A stretch of DNA of 64,000 nt from Plasmopara viticola (taxonomy: Eukaryota > Oomycota > Peronosporomycetes > Peronosporales > Peronosporaceae). The translations under genes were made by a program, and so were the position numbers. Shown piece after piece: positions 11,654 through 23,167 of the stretch. Positions within the stretch are counted from its first letter, which is position 1. Every line of letters starts with the position of its first letter. The notes beneath the pieces are model-generated. The model was not told the DNA's origin. It saw only the letters and a program-made list of their open reading frames with translations, and did no database searches. The stretch lies in NCBI GenBank assembly GCA_001695595.3, contig MBPM02000087.1, forward strand, positions 186,001-250,000, given 5' to 3'.

Positions 11654-11673
11654 CCTTTTTTTTCTTTTTTATT
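11654..11673 (-). promoter_or_regulatory. A-rich tract in PABP leader
   Basis: Read in the PABP mRNA sense, this is a 20-nt A-rich run (AATAAAAAAGAAAAAAAAGG) about 100 nt before the start codon, preceded by a TCTC pyrimidine tract. PABPC mRNAs in animals carry an A-rich leader that PABP binds to limit its own translation. Whether this tract lies within the transcript is inferred. Confidence 0.4.
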
Positions 11674-12393
11674 GAAAGAGAGAGAAAGAGACTGGCATCA
11701 TTGGTGGAGCACGATGCGAAATTCTCGACACGGAGACGGCCAACGTTGTGAAAAAGTAATTTTACCAAAGCGCAATTTGGCCCAATATGATTGGGGTGTA
11801 CACAAGAATATTCGAGTACCTCTCAATTCGGGTGGGCCACACTAATCGCCCCCACCAGTCATCTGTGCTAACGACGGATCGGCTGGTGCGTTGTAAACAC
11901 CTGTGGCTTGGGCCACAAACCATGTAGCCATTCAGAGGTGGTCAAAGTCTCATGAGAGCTTTCTGCACGTTAAGCAAGTGCTTGGCGGGATCAATAAGTA
12001 GGAGAAAGAAGTACATGTATGCGATGGCGGAATGGGGTAAATGCCAAAAATATTATTAAATACGGTCTTCTCGTATCTTCGGAGCCGAAGACTAGCTCAT
12101 GATAGATACGAGAAGGTTTGTAAGCGAAGTAAGAAAGAGTGATCTGTTGAAAGGGTCACCACGATCATCTCCTCTAATGCTCTTATAAGCCATAATCTAT
12201 GAACCATGTCGGGATCGAAAAATCCTATTGAAGAGCAGTGTGTGGCACTGATTAAAGTGCACAGCTACGCCTGAGTTTTAGACTGCAATCACGTAAATGG
12301 TCTCTGCAAGTGAGACGGGTACATGTCATTGGGGAAAAATACAACATTTAAGTGTTTCCAATTGGTCATAAGTCGAAAATCTGCGCTTACTCG

Positions 12394-13855
12394 ATGAAGT
12401 ACTTGTATGTATGGGGATCAGGTACGACTTCGACCGAGCAAAAGCTGCCACTGTAACGCAAGCTGACATGTATACACCCAGGAGGCAGTGGGCAGCTTGG
12501 ACTCGAAATCGAAGACGATTACGCTCTACCACAACGTTGGGAAAATGATCAAGTAGATCGCACTCAATGAATGTGTAATAATTACCTCTATAAACGAATT
12601 ACTTGCAGATCCAATTTGACTCTGTCACATCGGGTGGATGCCACAGTGCAGGTAGGTACGTTAAGCGAACGTATCAACACAACTTACTCCAGCTTGATAC
12701 TCTTAGGAATTGATTGCAAGGATCGGCTCTTTATTTGGGGCTTAGACGATCGCGGTCAGCTTGGACGAGCGACGTCTAATCAACAACAAAAGCTCGTCAA
12801 CTCTCCTCAAGAGTCGGTCGTATGGATTCCACGTGAAGTTGTACGAAATGTGTGACGATGTGCTCAAGTGATATATATGTAAACACTTTTGTGTCAGGAC
12901 AGACGACAAAGCTCGTTGCTTGTGGGTGGTCGAGTACGATAGCAGTCGCTTCGTCAAAAGACAAAAGCGATCGGGTCTTTTCATGGGGATCCAATGAATA
13001 TTGTCAGTTGGGCCGAAGCCAAAACGCTGTCGACACAGCAACAGAGATTGTTCACTTGCCTTTACGCTTACACGTTGCAAGCATTGCTTGTGGCTGGAAA
13101 CATTCGCTACTTGCCACAATTGACGGAGACGTCTTTGCTTGGGGAACCGGACGACACGGCCAATTGGGGTTTGGAGACGCCACGTTAAAAAGTGAAGTCC
13201 CCAAGCGCATTGAGGCATTGAACGGCACAGCTATCACTCACGTCTTGTGTGGCTTGGAACATTCCGTGTTTCGCTCTTGCAACAGTGAAATATTCACCTG
13301 TGGTAACAATCGGCATGGGCAATTGGGGAGCTCAATAGCGTCAGAAAACCTTGAAAGGCAGGGTTATAATCTACCTGTGCGGGTGACAGACCCACGAGAC
13401 AGCAGCCAAAGTCTACGTGCTGTCCACGTTGATTGCGGTTGGCATTTTGTAATGTGCCTTTTAAAGACTGGAGAGCTCGTGACTTGGGGCAAAGGTAGCC
13501 ACGGACAATTGGGATTGGGAGGGGTGGAAAACGCGAGAGAGCCCAAAATCGTGCCGTTCTCTCATCCGATTCGCCAAATCACATGCGGAAGTGAACATAC
13601 AATGGTCTTGACAACTTGTGGGGATCTATACACGTGTGGTTGGGGAGAACATGGCAACTTGGGTGAGTCTGAGCTGGTATAACATCCACGTAACATCCTA
13701 ACACCATCTTTGCAGGACATGGAGATAAGGCGAACCAACTTTTGTTGAAAAGGGTCGTATATTTCTCAAACCTTCGCCAAGATGTCATCAGTATCGCAGC
13801 CGGTGGAGCTGTTTCCATTGCTGTCACGAGCTCTATACGAACTTGTTTGAATTAA
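12394..13855 (+). CDS. RCC1-repeat (beta-propeller) protein, 6 exons
   Basis: Exons join as 12394-12421, 12482-12552, 12609-12651, 12707-12840, about 12903-13662 and 13716-13855. The phases agree; the acceptor of exon 5 is the least certain, with a second AG six bases upstream. The protein is about 390 aa and consists almost wholly of RCC1 repeats: YVWGSGGSGQLG, FIWGLDDRGQLG, FSWGSNEYCQLG, FAWGTGRHGQLG, FTCGNNRHGQLG, VTWGKGSHGQLG and YTCGWGEHGNLG, with CGW or CGSEH blocks between them. This gives a seven-bladed propeller. RCC1-type proteins include the Ran exchange factor, but many others are scaffolds. There is no signal peptide, nuclear-localisation tail or extra domain to choose between them, so I call the fold only. 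Confidence 0.88.
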
Positions 13856-13934
13856 GAAACTGCGGATTCTATTGCTTTGATCTAGACCTATGTCATTGAC
13901 TATAAAGGTAGCAAGCAGTCTTTATAGTTCCACC

Positions 13935-14675
13935 TTATAAAAGTTTGATCTTGCGTTTCACCTGTTTTTTCTGAATGTCGATCATGCGCAGTTGCAGTTC
14001 CAGCTCCTCCTTCGCTTCTGCCTCGCCGCTTTGAACTTGTTGGTTAAAATGTTGTTCTTGTTTACGTAACTGCGCCAGTTGTTGCTCCAGCTCTTTTTTC
14101 GACTCGGCATGACGTGCATTCGACGGCTTTAGCACACCCGGTGCAAGGAACGGCATCCCCGAAGTTGCATAATTTGACACGGACGTCGAATGTGTAGTCG
14201 CCGTCGTCACGAGCTGATGCTCCACTTGAGATGCATGAGCACATTCCTCCGCCATTGCTTGAAACTCAGTCTTCTCCACTTGCACGCCCAACTTTTCATC
14301 GGCCTTCTTCTTGAGCTTTTCTACCAGAAACGACTCGTCTTTCCCGGCAAAGTACGTGTACAAGCCATTCCCTAGCACCAGAGCAAAGACGACCCAATAG
14401 ATACGCATGGGCAGCGATACTGGCTGGTGCGAGCGATCGCCCCAGTCCGAGCCGATGATGCGCGCGAGCGACGAATCGAGCTCGGCCTCGTGCGTGTTGG
14501 CGCCATAACGTTTGGCCACACGCACGGTGCCAGGCGTCACAGAGCGAGTTGATGCACTCGGCAACGTAGTCGCGTGTTCCTTGCTGTTGCAAGATGCGGG
14601 CTTAGCGCTGCCAGTGGTGCTCCATCGGCGTCCACCCACACGACGTCGAAAACACTTTAGTGGGTGGTGATACAT
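13935..14675 (-). CDS. Single-span membrane protein with C-terminal coiled coil, unknown function
   Basis: A 246-aa frame starting at an ATG (14673-14675). The N-terminus is basic and Ser/Thr-rich (residues 1-65), consistent with a mitochondrial leader. One hydrophobic segment lies at about 90-111 (RIYWVVFALVLGNGLYTYF). The C-terminal third is a Lys/Glu/Gln-rich coiled coil of about 70 residues (KKELEQQLAQLRKQEQ and EELELQLRMIDIQKKQ). The layout resembles small inner-membrane assembly or tethering proteins, but I recognise no family. It converges on the RCC1 gene, with 79 bp between stop codons. Codon use and frame length support a real gene. Confidence 0.7.
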   Translation of the reverse strand: MYHHPLKCFRRRVGGRRWSTTGSAKPASCNSKEHATTLPSASTRSVTPGTVRVAKRYGANTHEAELDSSLARIIGSDWGDRSHQPVSLPMRIYWVVFALVLGNGLYTYFAGKDESFLVEKLKKKADEKLGVQVEKTEFQAMAEECAHASQVEHQLVTTATTHSTSVSNYATSGMPFLAPGVLKPSNARHAESKKELEQQLAQLRKQEQHFNQQVQSGEAEAKEELELQLRMIDIQKKQVKRKIKLL

Positions 14676-17600
14676 GCAATATTTTTTTCATTCAAGCCGC
14701 GAAAATGCGTATATGATAGTATTATTTGGTATTACTACATCAATCTAATAAAATTGTAGGGGAACATTTCTTGTAATGCAGTGAACCAATGTGAGGTAAA
14801 ACGCGACGTTGTACGTGATGGATGCGGTGTAGAAATGTAAGAATTGGTTATACGAATGGAAATTGAAGGACCTGAATTTCTAAGAGATCTTCTTTGAGCA
14901 TTACCAAGCAATTTATGGCTCGGACAACAAGCGCACGACACAATCAGAGAACGTGGTTCCCTTTTTTTAACTTCTAAGCTAATCGAGGCAAGCTTTGTTC
15001 TTGTGATGTACGTGTTAGGAAGGGTAGCACATTTTGTGAAGTATTTAAGCGCAACGTTTCAGGGACCAAAGACCTTTTCAATGTTCACGCATGAGTTACC
15101 ACGGGCCGTATTCCTTTAATGTTCATTGTACGAAAAGCACCAATTTAAGGTCCACCAGGTAATAATGCGCAGGCTTCTCGATATCGTAGCTGTGACAAAG
15201 TCACACAACATTTTGCACAGGGGAGAATATCAGAAAAATATGAGATCTCCCATTGAACTATCGCTCTCCATTCTTGTTCTGAGGATATCGTCATGTCCAA
15301 ATTGAAGACTGACTTATTTGTTGCAATCTTTATCCTCAAATTCTGCTAGCAGGAATCATATCCATTCCAGTATTCTTTCAGGCACCTCAGTGTGCAAATT
15401 TGTGTTCTTTAAGAGCTTTATCTGGCTTCGTCACAAAAGCTTGGCTTTACCTCAAGCTCCGTTATATTTTTCTTAGTAAGACATGGAGTATGTCTAATAA
15501 GAGAAGGATGAGTGCTGCTCTTAACTCTTGCCTTACATACGTGTCATATCGCGCATTCGCGCCATGGAGTAGATCCAATACAGACAGATCGCGGCTGTGA
15601 CGTGACTTTATTTATAATCATGGCGACGCGGAAACGCATCAGCCAAAGTATTTGCCTTCTTTGCAAATCGAGGAGCCATCAGGCCATTTTCCGAAAAGTG
15701 TGGGGCGTCTGCGTTGTAGGGTGCCATCTGTGACGCGTACGATGTTACCGTTGGTAGGGCTTTGCTTCCACTAGACACCGAGAAGCGTGGTTAAGTGATC
15801 ACATTTTGATTTGTGCAGCTTTGATATAGTGAGAAGTGATATTGGATCCATGACATGGAACCATATAGGCACTAGACAATTACAGAACTCACCTGTTAGG
15901 CTCTATTTGCGTCACTACTGAACGATCGTTTAAGATTCGGTACGGCTAGAATCAGCTTTCATAGCTGGGATTTATCATCTTTGTCAAACATCCCTTGAGG
16001 TTGGGCTTCCCTCACCATTGTTGTGTAAGGCTTGATCTCAACAAATGTGGTAGCGCGAGACCCACCTCCGGTGTAGCCACATGATTGAAATGGACAAAAT
16101 GAAATTGATATCGTGATGCAAGGATGATCTAGAAAAAATGCTTCCTATCATACACCGACATTTTGGGTCGGAAAGCCAGATGGCAAGTGACGCATCGCCC
16201 CCCCTTAATAAGCTAAATCAAGGAAGCCATCTTGGACCAGACGTCGGTTTCCGAAGAGGGTGTGCTGCATAACATCGTGGTATACGGTTAGTTGTAGAGT
16301 GTGGATGACGGTTGATACTATATTCCATGCAAGAAACTGACAAATTTTGTAGTGGATGCCACCAAGAAAATTTCGTCGTTGGCGGTGATGGCGCACGTCA
16401 TGGACAATGAACGACTCAAGCACCCAAAAACGTTGAGTGCATGAACGGCTTGCCGGAGCGGTACCAGAAAATTTCGTAAGAAGTTACATTCACTAAGCTT
16501 GCAATAATGATACGTGCTAACACTTTTTTATTCACGTCAAGAAGAAAAAGTGATTGTGGACTGAAGCGCGCGAAGCCTCGCATAGCTGGTGTTTTACTGG
16601 AAAATAGTTGCGATTAGCACATGTGCTGTAGAGGAGCTTACGCTATGATAGCTCGAGCTTTTTTTCGAGGGAAATGGAATTGAAAGAGATGACAATTTGC
16701 CGGCCGAAGTCTGTTTGCCATTTGCGGCATGGAAAGCGCTTTGTAAATGTCGTTAAGCCAACTCCCGTGATTGCTATGAGTACAATTTTTTTCTAGCACG
16801 TCCACCTGTTTTCCGTTCCCGAAAACAGAGGGAAGTGCTAGCACTTGACCGACATTCACGCATCGACCACACCTTTGTGACAATCGAAAGTCGAGATAAA
16901 AGAAAGAACGACTGTTGACATCTAATGACCCGTACAAAGTGGTGATCACATGAGAAAATTGTGAGCAAAATGACGTAGGACGACTAGTGCTGATAAAGGA
17001 CCCGGAAGTGTTTAAACAGCCTGTCTCATTTGCAAGCGTTGCGACAAATACAATCTTATCTTGGTCTCCCGAAGTAAAATATTCGATATTATAGGATCTA
17101 CGTAATTTTCATGTCAAATTATTGATAAACCACGCGATGGGAGGCTTTAAAAGATGCTTGGGTAGAAGGTTGTATCTCAGATCAGGCTAAGGCAGGTACA
17201 CTGAACGAGAAAGGCAAGTAAGTCTATGCTCACGTTTATTTAGTATGCACAAGAACAAGTCGCGACCGCTCCGGTGTTATGGCTTTTTGATCTTAATGGA
17301 CTACATGTCGTCGTAGTCTGCGCAAGCAAGTCAGTACACCAGTTGATTATGAAGGTTTAAGTAGATCAACCTCTAAAAAAAAACTGCGATAAACGGTCGC
17401 CCTCGGCATCTTAGTCATTTCCAGATGAAGATACCGAGGGTGAACGAGTCTACATGTACTAAGAGGAGAAGGTTTTTTCTGACGAACGTAAAGACTAAAT
17501 AGCGGCTTTTACTTTTAGTGATTGGAGAGGTAAAAAAGAAGAAATTCGAATAGTGGCTAGGAATTTCGAAATACTCGAGATATCAGTACCATTTACTTCC

Positions 17601-18723
17601 GAAGAAATGCAAAGCCATGCTATCGGCTGCGCGATAAAGCGGTTGTGAGATTAATATAAGCGATGCCAGACCAGTGGCACAACGTGTAGGTAACACAACC
17701 ATTTCGCGAAGGGCATTCAGCCTTGTTCGGAAGCCATTTGTGAAAAAAATCCATTCAAGTGTGTTGGCTTTATCGTCGGCGTCACCTATTGTTGTGACCA
17801 GCAAAAAAAGTGGAATCTAGGTCCGCTAATGTATGTTACCACCGGGTGAGCGACAAAACCCGTCGGATGGTCTTTATAATGCCTAAATTCGTTTTCTTTT
17901 GGGAAGCCGCAACAGAGTGCTGTTGTATCACTTATTCTATAGGCTAATCGAAATGCGAAGCAGTCGGAAGACAGAGCAAATTTAACTGATCATTGCGCTC
18001 ATCACATCATTTGGTCCCCTCACATGCCTCTTGGGCTAGAAATTTATAACCGTCTCACTACTAGTAAAAGGATGATTTGTCTCGATATAAATGGCTTTAC
18101 GATGGACATTGAGAGTCTGATGTCATCCATCACCTATGTGATCGTATCAGCCCAAATGTGTAGATCGTTCTATTGCTTTATCGTACTTTGTAAGAAGTAT
18201 ACTAAGGGTGATCGATCAATTTCTGTTCAGCTCATTTATAGGATTGTCCACCTCATCGGCGGCTTGAAAGACTAGATTTGCCTTTTTTTCCTTGATCTCA
18301 TAGTGCTAAAACCTTGCTGCCTTGGTATTGCTAAACCTCCCTATTTTAAGGTGAGGATAAGTCGATAAACACACTGTACAATTACTAACGAGGGAAGTGT
18401 TCGTTGTGTGTACTAATTGATTAATCTTTCTTGTGCCTGGATCACCGCTATCCAAGAGTAAGCCAAAGTGTTTTCGGTTTTCTCGCACGCAGCAATTAGA
18501 TCAAGCAAAAGTTAATTTCCAAGAAAAGGAATAAAAGTCACTGATAGATATGTGATTACATTACCGGAAGATCGCAATGATTCAGTATATATAACGATTC
18601 ATATAAGAAAATTAACGAGAAATTAAAATCGAAAGAAATTTTGACTATTGGCAAATTATGAGAATAGATGGGAAAATTATCGGCTTGAAAATGGTATAAA
18701 GTACCATCTTTTATGGACATATC
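14676..18723. other. Gene-poor AT-rich stretch before the Copia insertion
   Basis: About 4 kb with only short open frames and no recognised domain, tRNA or LTR. An imperfect inverted repeat (CCCTCGGCATCTT against AAGATACCGAGGG) lies at about 17400-17443. Confidence 0.5.
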
Positions 18724-18869
18724 TGTTAACATTACACCGCTGAACGCATGTTGAACAGGTGGATGGCTTTACAGTAATTACAAGTACGTCACAATTAGTA
18801 ATTACATATGGTAGCCGTTCATTGGTCAGGATAAATATATTCACTTCGGTTTTTACTTTCTTCTTAACA
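18724..18869 (+). repeat. 5' LTR of the Copia element
   Basis: 146 bp, TG...CA ends with TGTTAA/TTAACA inverted termini. It matches the 3' LTR base for base except at two sites (C/T in CTGAAYGCATG and A/C in CTTAMCA). It should carry the element's promoter. Confidence 0.95.
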
Positions 18870-18917
18870 GATTAACAGCCGCAAACAACAGCCTCGCATC
18901 ACCACACCGTCACCGCC

Positions 18918-21900
18918 ATGACTACCAAGCGCACCGAAGTCCTCCTAGGAGATGGTAACTGCTACCATTGGGAGTTCAACATGAGAATGGCCCTCGCAAG
19001 AAAAGGGCTGCTAGGACACATTATGGGCGCGAAGGGCGAGAGCGAAATAACGGAGACGTGGCTCGTGAATGACGCCAAGGCATTGGGTATAATTGCCCAG
19101 GGCGTCGAGATACAACACCAGACCAAGGTACGGTCTGCTACTCGTGCCTTGGAGGCATGGGGAATGCTTCGCGATTTCTACCATCGTTCCACTTTACACA
19201 ACCGTGTCACGATGACACGGCGCCTTCATGAGTTTAAGATGGAGAGTGGCACTCGCATGGTGGAACAACTGGACGCGTTCGATGAGCTGGCCGTGGGACT
19301 CCAGATGACGGGAGAGCCGGTGGATGAATCAAGACAGCTAGTGGTGCTTCTGAGCAGCTTGCCGGTGGAATATGAAATAATATCTTCTATCGTGGAGAAC
19401 GCCAAGGACATCACTTCGATCGAAGTCAAGGAGAAGCTGTTGAAGGAGTCAGACAGACTACAGAAGAAGGAAGCAAGTGATAAACCGTTTCGAGCCACAG
19501 ACAATGATGGACGGATCAAGGGCAGACGAGGAAGTGGCCGCAAGATTTACGCGCCACGCAAGGGTGGCGATTTTCGGGGAAAATGCTTCAATTGTGACCA
19601 GACTGGTCATATGAAGCGGGACTGCCCAGCTGCTGAGAACCGTTCCAGAAACCGTTATAGCGGTAATGATGCAGTGTTTGCTGTGGAGGATGAGCAATCA
19701 GTAAGCTGGCTGATCGACAGTGGTGCGACGTCACACATGACCCCTCACCGAAGTGACTTGATCGACTTCAAGCAACTTAAAGACGACATCAAGGTAACAA
19801 TTGCAGATGGCAGAAAGTTACGCGTCGAAGGAGCTGGAACAGTGAAGCTTATCGGCTTAGATGGAAGACGCATATCGATGATGGAAGTGCTGCTTATCCC
19901 TGGACTTGACAGACGTCTACTGTCGGTGGGAAAGCTTGCCGGACGTGGACTAAGTGTGGAATTTCAGCGTGCTTCGTGCATCATTTGGGACAAGAACGAA
20001 GCTTTGGCAACTGGGACAAGAAATGGGAAAGCTTACACACTGGATTGTGAGCAAGAGGAGGCACGATTGGTGCAGTACTCGGGAGTTAATAGTCAGTGGG
20101 AGTTATGGCACGCTCGTATGGGACATCCAAGTGAGGACGTTTTAGTGAAGACTATGCGATCCACAGAAGGTATTCCTGCGCTAAAACAAGGTATTAAGAC
20201 CCTGTGTGGTGGATGCATGAAGGGCAAGCAGACGATCGAAGCCTTTCCAGGACGCTCCATGACAAAGACATCACGTGTATTGGAATTAGTTCACACAGAC
20301 GTGATGGGACAAAAGGAGGTGCTAAATACATTTTGACGTTTGTGGATGATTATTCACGATATGTGGTGGCTTACTTTCTGGCAAAGAAGAGTGAAGTTGC
20401 CGACAAGATCAAGATGTTCAAAGCACTGCATGAAAATCAGTGGGAAACCCGTATCAAGTGCCTGCGTTCGGACAATGGAACGGAGTTTGTCAACAAGACA
20501 GTTACGGATTTATGTCAGCGGAACGGTATCATACATTAGCGTACAGTACCATACAGTCCCCAACAAAATGGAATTGCAGAACGAATGAATCGTACGATAA
20601 TGGAAAAGGCACGGAGCATGCTACACTACAAGTGTGTTCCGACATGTTGGTGGGCAGAGGCAGTAAGCACTGCGGTGTACCTGATCAACCGCTCTCCTAA
20701 TACAATGCACCCAAACAACACCCCATATGAACTGGGATTTAAGATGAAGCCACGGATGGATCATCTTAGGGTGTTTGGGTCTCATGGATATGCTCACGTT
20801 GATCAAGTGAAGAGGACGAAGCTCGAAGCCAAAAGCTTCAAGTGCATGTTCCTTGGTTATGCCGAAGACACCAAGGGTAACCGAGTTTACGATTTGGAGA
20901 AAGACAAGATATCAGTATCACGGTCGGTGAAGCTGGACGAGCGTGAAGTGGGCGGTATTTATGAGACACACCCGCTCAAACAAATAAAAGTGATACACGT
21001 TACCAAAGACAACGATGAAAGTGCTGTGTCCGGGCCGACGGAACACCAACAAGATCAAGATGAACTTATGGAGGGTGAAGGAGAAGATAAAATTCCAGAT
21101 GCTCCAATGAATGAAGAGGAGTCCGACACAAATGAGTCAAGGGTCGAGATGCTTCGATTACCGACCTCAGTACACTCTGAACTGACAGAGTACAGAACTC
21201 CTACACTGGATGCACAGGAAGATCGATTGGTATTTCGACCGCAAGTGGAACGCTCAAGGCGTACAAATGAACCAATGTTGTTGCTGGAAAACGGATCAGA
21301 TGCCGATGAAAGTCTGGGAGGAAGCGAAGGACCACCATCTACAAAGCGTGCAAGGATTGCTGAAGACGGCCTGATAGCTGAAGCTATTCTCGCTTACGCT
21401 GTGATTGTTGGTGAAGGATCAGACTTGCCTACCACGTAAGCGCAGGCAATGTCTAGTGACGAGGCAGAACAGTGGCGACAAGCGATGGACGCCGAATTAC
21501 AATCGTATCACAAAAACAAAACATGGACACTCGTTCCACGAGAATCAATTGGACGTACGATTGGATGCCGCTGGGTTTTTGCTAAGAAGCGTGATCAGAA
21601 TGGATGTGTTGTGCGCTACAAAGCACGATTGGTGGCTAAAGGTTTCAAGCAGAAATACGGCGTGGATTTCTTCGAGACTTACTCTCCAGTGGCCAACATG
21701 AACTCAATTCGAGTTGTACTCGCAGTGTGTGCGGTATTAGGCTACAAAATGGAACAGCTGGACGTCGACACCGCCTTTCTCAACAGTGTACTGTCGGATC
21801 GTGTTCACATGGAAGTTCCAATTGGTGTTAAGGGAGCTCAAGGACTTGCGTGTCAGCTGAACAAAGCTAAATATGGTCTCAAGCAAGCTGCAAGCGCTTG

Positions 21901-23008
21901 GAACAAGACGATCGACCACGTCTTCAAGAAGAACGATTTTAAAAGTTGTGGAGCGGATCAATGCGTCTACGTGAAGAAAGTGGTGGGAGGTTTTGTGTAC
22001 GTATGTCTTTATGTCGATGATATGATCATTGCAGCTAAGACGAGCGACGAGATTCTAGAGGTCAGAAGGATGCTTAAATGTGTTTTCAAGATGAAGGATC
22101 TCGGTATGGCGAAGTTCATCTTGGGCATGGAGATCGACCACGACATGACAGCTTCCACACTAATGATCAAGCAAACACGCTACATTAGCGACGTGGCTGA
22201 GCGATTTGGACAGAAAAACGCCAAGAACGTCGACAATCCGTGTACGTCCGGTCTCAAGCTGTCAACATCACAGTCACCAAGTACAGAAGCTGAGCGTTCG
22301 GAGATGCGGTCAAGACTATACCGCTCACTAATTGGATGTCTGCTATATGTTACAACTTGCACTCGGCCGGACGTCGCATACATCGTGACACAACTGTCTC
22401 GATTTCTCGAAAAACCGGGATTACCACATTGAAACGCCGCAATTCGTGTATTGCGCTACTTAAATTCGACTCGTCATCATGGGATCGTATATCAAAGAGG
22501 GACGGGAAAGGTGATTGTTGAAGCTTTTTCGGATGCTGACTGGGGTAGCAACACCGATGACAAACGGTCTGTCTCAGGTGTGTTGATCAACATTGGTAAA
22601 GCTCCAGTCGTATTCAAGTCCAAGTATCAGAGAACCGTTGCACTGAGTTCCGCAGAAGCAGAGTATATGGCGCTCAGCTTGTGCACACAAGAAGTACTTT
22701 GGGTGCGCGCAATGCTCAAGGACATGGGTCAAGAACAAGTGGGAGGCACGCAAATATGGGAAGACAATCAAGGTGCGATAGCTTTGGCAAACAACGCGGG
22801 CTACCACGCACGTACAAAGCACGTGGACATCAGACATCACTCTATTCGGGAGAACGTTCAGCATGGATTACTCAAGATTGGCTACATTGATACAAGGAGT
22901 CAGCTTGCAGATATGCTAACCAAGGCGCTTGGAACCAAGATGCTGAAGTATCTGCGCGAAGCCTCCGGAATCAAGACCAAGTCAGCAACAAAGGACACAC
23001 AGCATTAG
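18918..23008 (+). pseudogene. Copia gag-pol polyprotein, disrupted
   Basis: Domains read in order: gag; CCHC zinc knuckle CFNCDQTGHMKRDCP (residues 223-236); aspartic protease WLIDSGATSHM (264-274); the GAG-pre-integrase HHCC region (HARMGH, CGGCMKGK); integrase core with its aspartates in HTDVMG and RSDNGTEF and its glutamate region QNGIAERMN; reverse transcriptase with YVDDMI near 22012; RNase H with DADWGS and SSAEAEYMAL. The coding sequence is broken by a frameshift at about 20306-20318, where sequence appears missing just after the first integrase aspartate, and by in-frame stops TAG 20537-20539, TAA 21437-21439 and TGA 22430-22432. This copy cannot make its own full polyprotein. Confidence 0.93.
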
Positions 23009-23021
23009 CGGTGAGTGGGAG

Positions 23022-23167
23022 TGTTAACATTACACCGCTGAATGCATGTTGAACAGGTGGATGGCTTTACAGTAATTACAAGTACGTCACAATTAGTAAT
23101 TACATATGGTAGCCGTTCATTGGTCAGGATAAATATATTCACTTCGGTTTTTACTTTCTTCTTACCA
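23022..23167 (+). repeat. 3' LTR of the Copia element
   Basis: 146 bp, TGTTAACATT to TTACCA, two mismatches to the 5' LTR, followed at once by the duplicated target ATATC. Confidence 0.95.

Larger units (their letters stand above)
18724..23167 (+). mobile_element. Complete Ty1/Copia LTR retrotransposon with broken polyprotein
   Basis: The 4444-bp element is bounded by two 146-bp LTRs beginning TGTTAA and ending in CA, and is flanked by a perfect 5-bp target-site duplication ATATC (18719-18723 and 23168-23172). The internal order gag, protease, integrase, reverse transcriptase, RNase H is the Copia order. The leader between the 5' LTR and the first ATG is only 48 bp, and no standard initiator-Met primer-binding site is visible. 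A purine-rich GGTGAGTGGGAG at about 23010-23021 directly precedes the 3' LTR and is the likely polypurine tract. The two LTRs differ at only two positions, pointing to a recent insertion. Confidence 0.95.

Noticed and set aside
12067..12117. Short inverted repeat CTTCTCGTATCT / AGATACGAGAAG
   Set aside because: Only 12-13 bp arms with a long loop; not distinguishable from chance.
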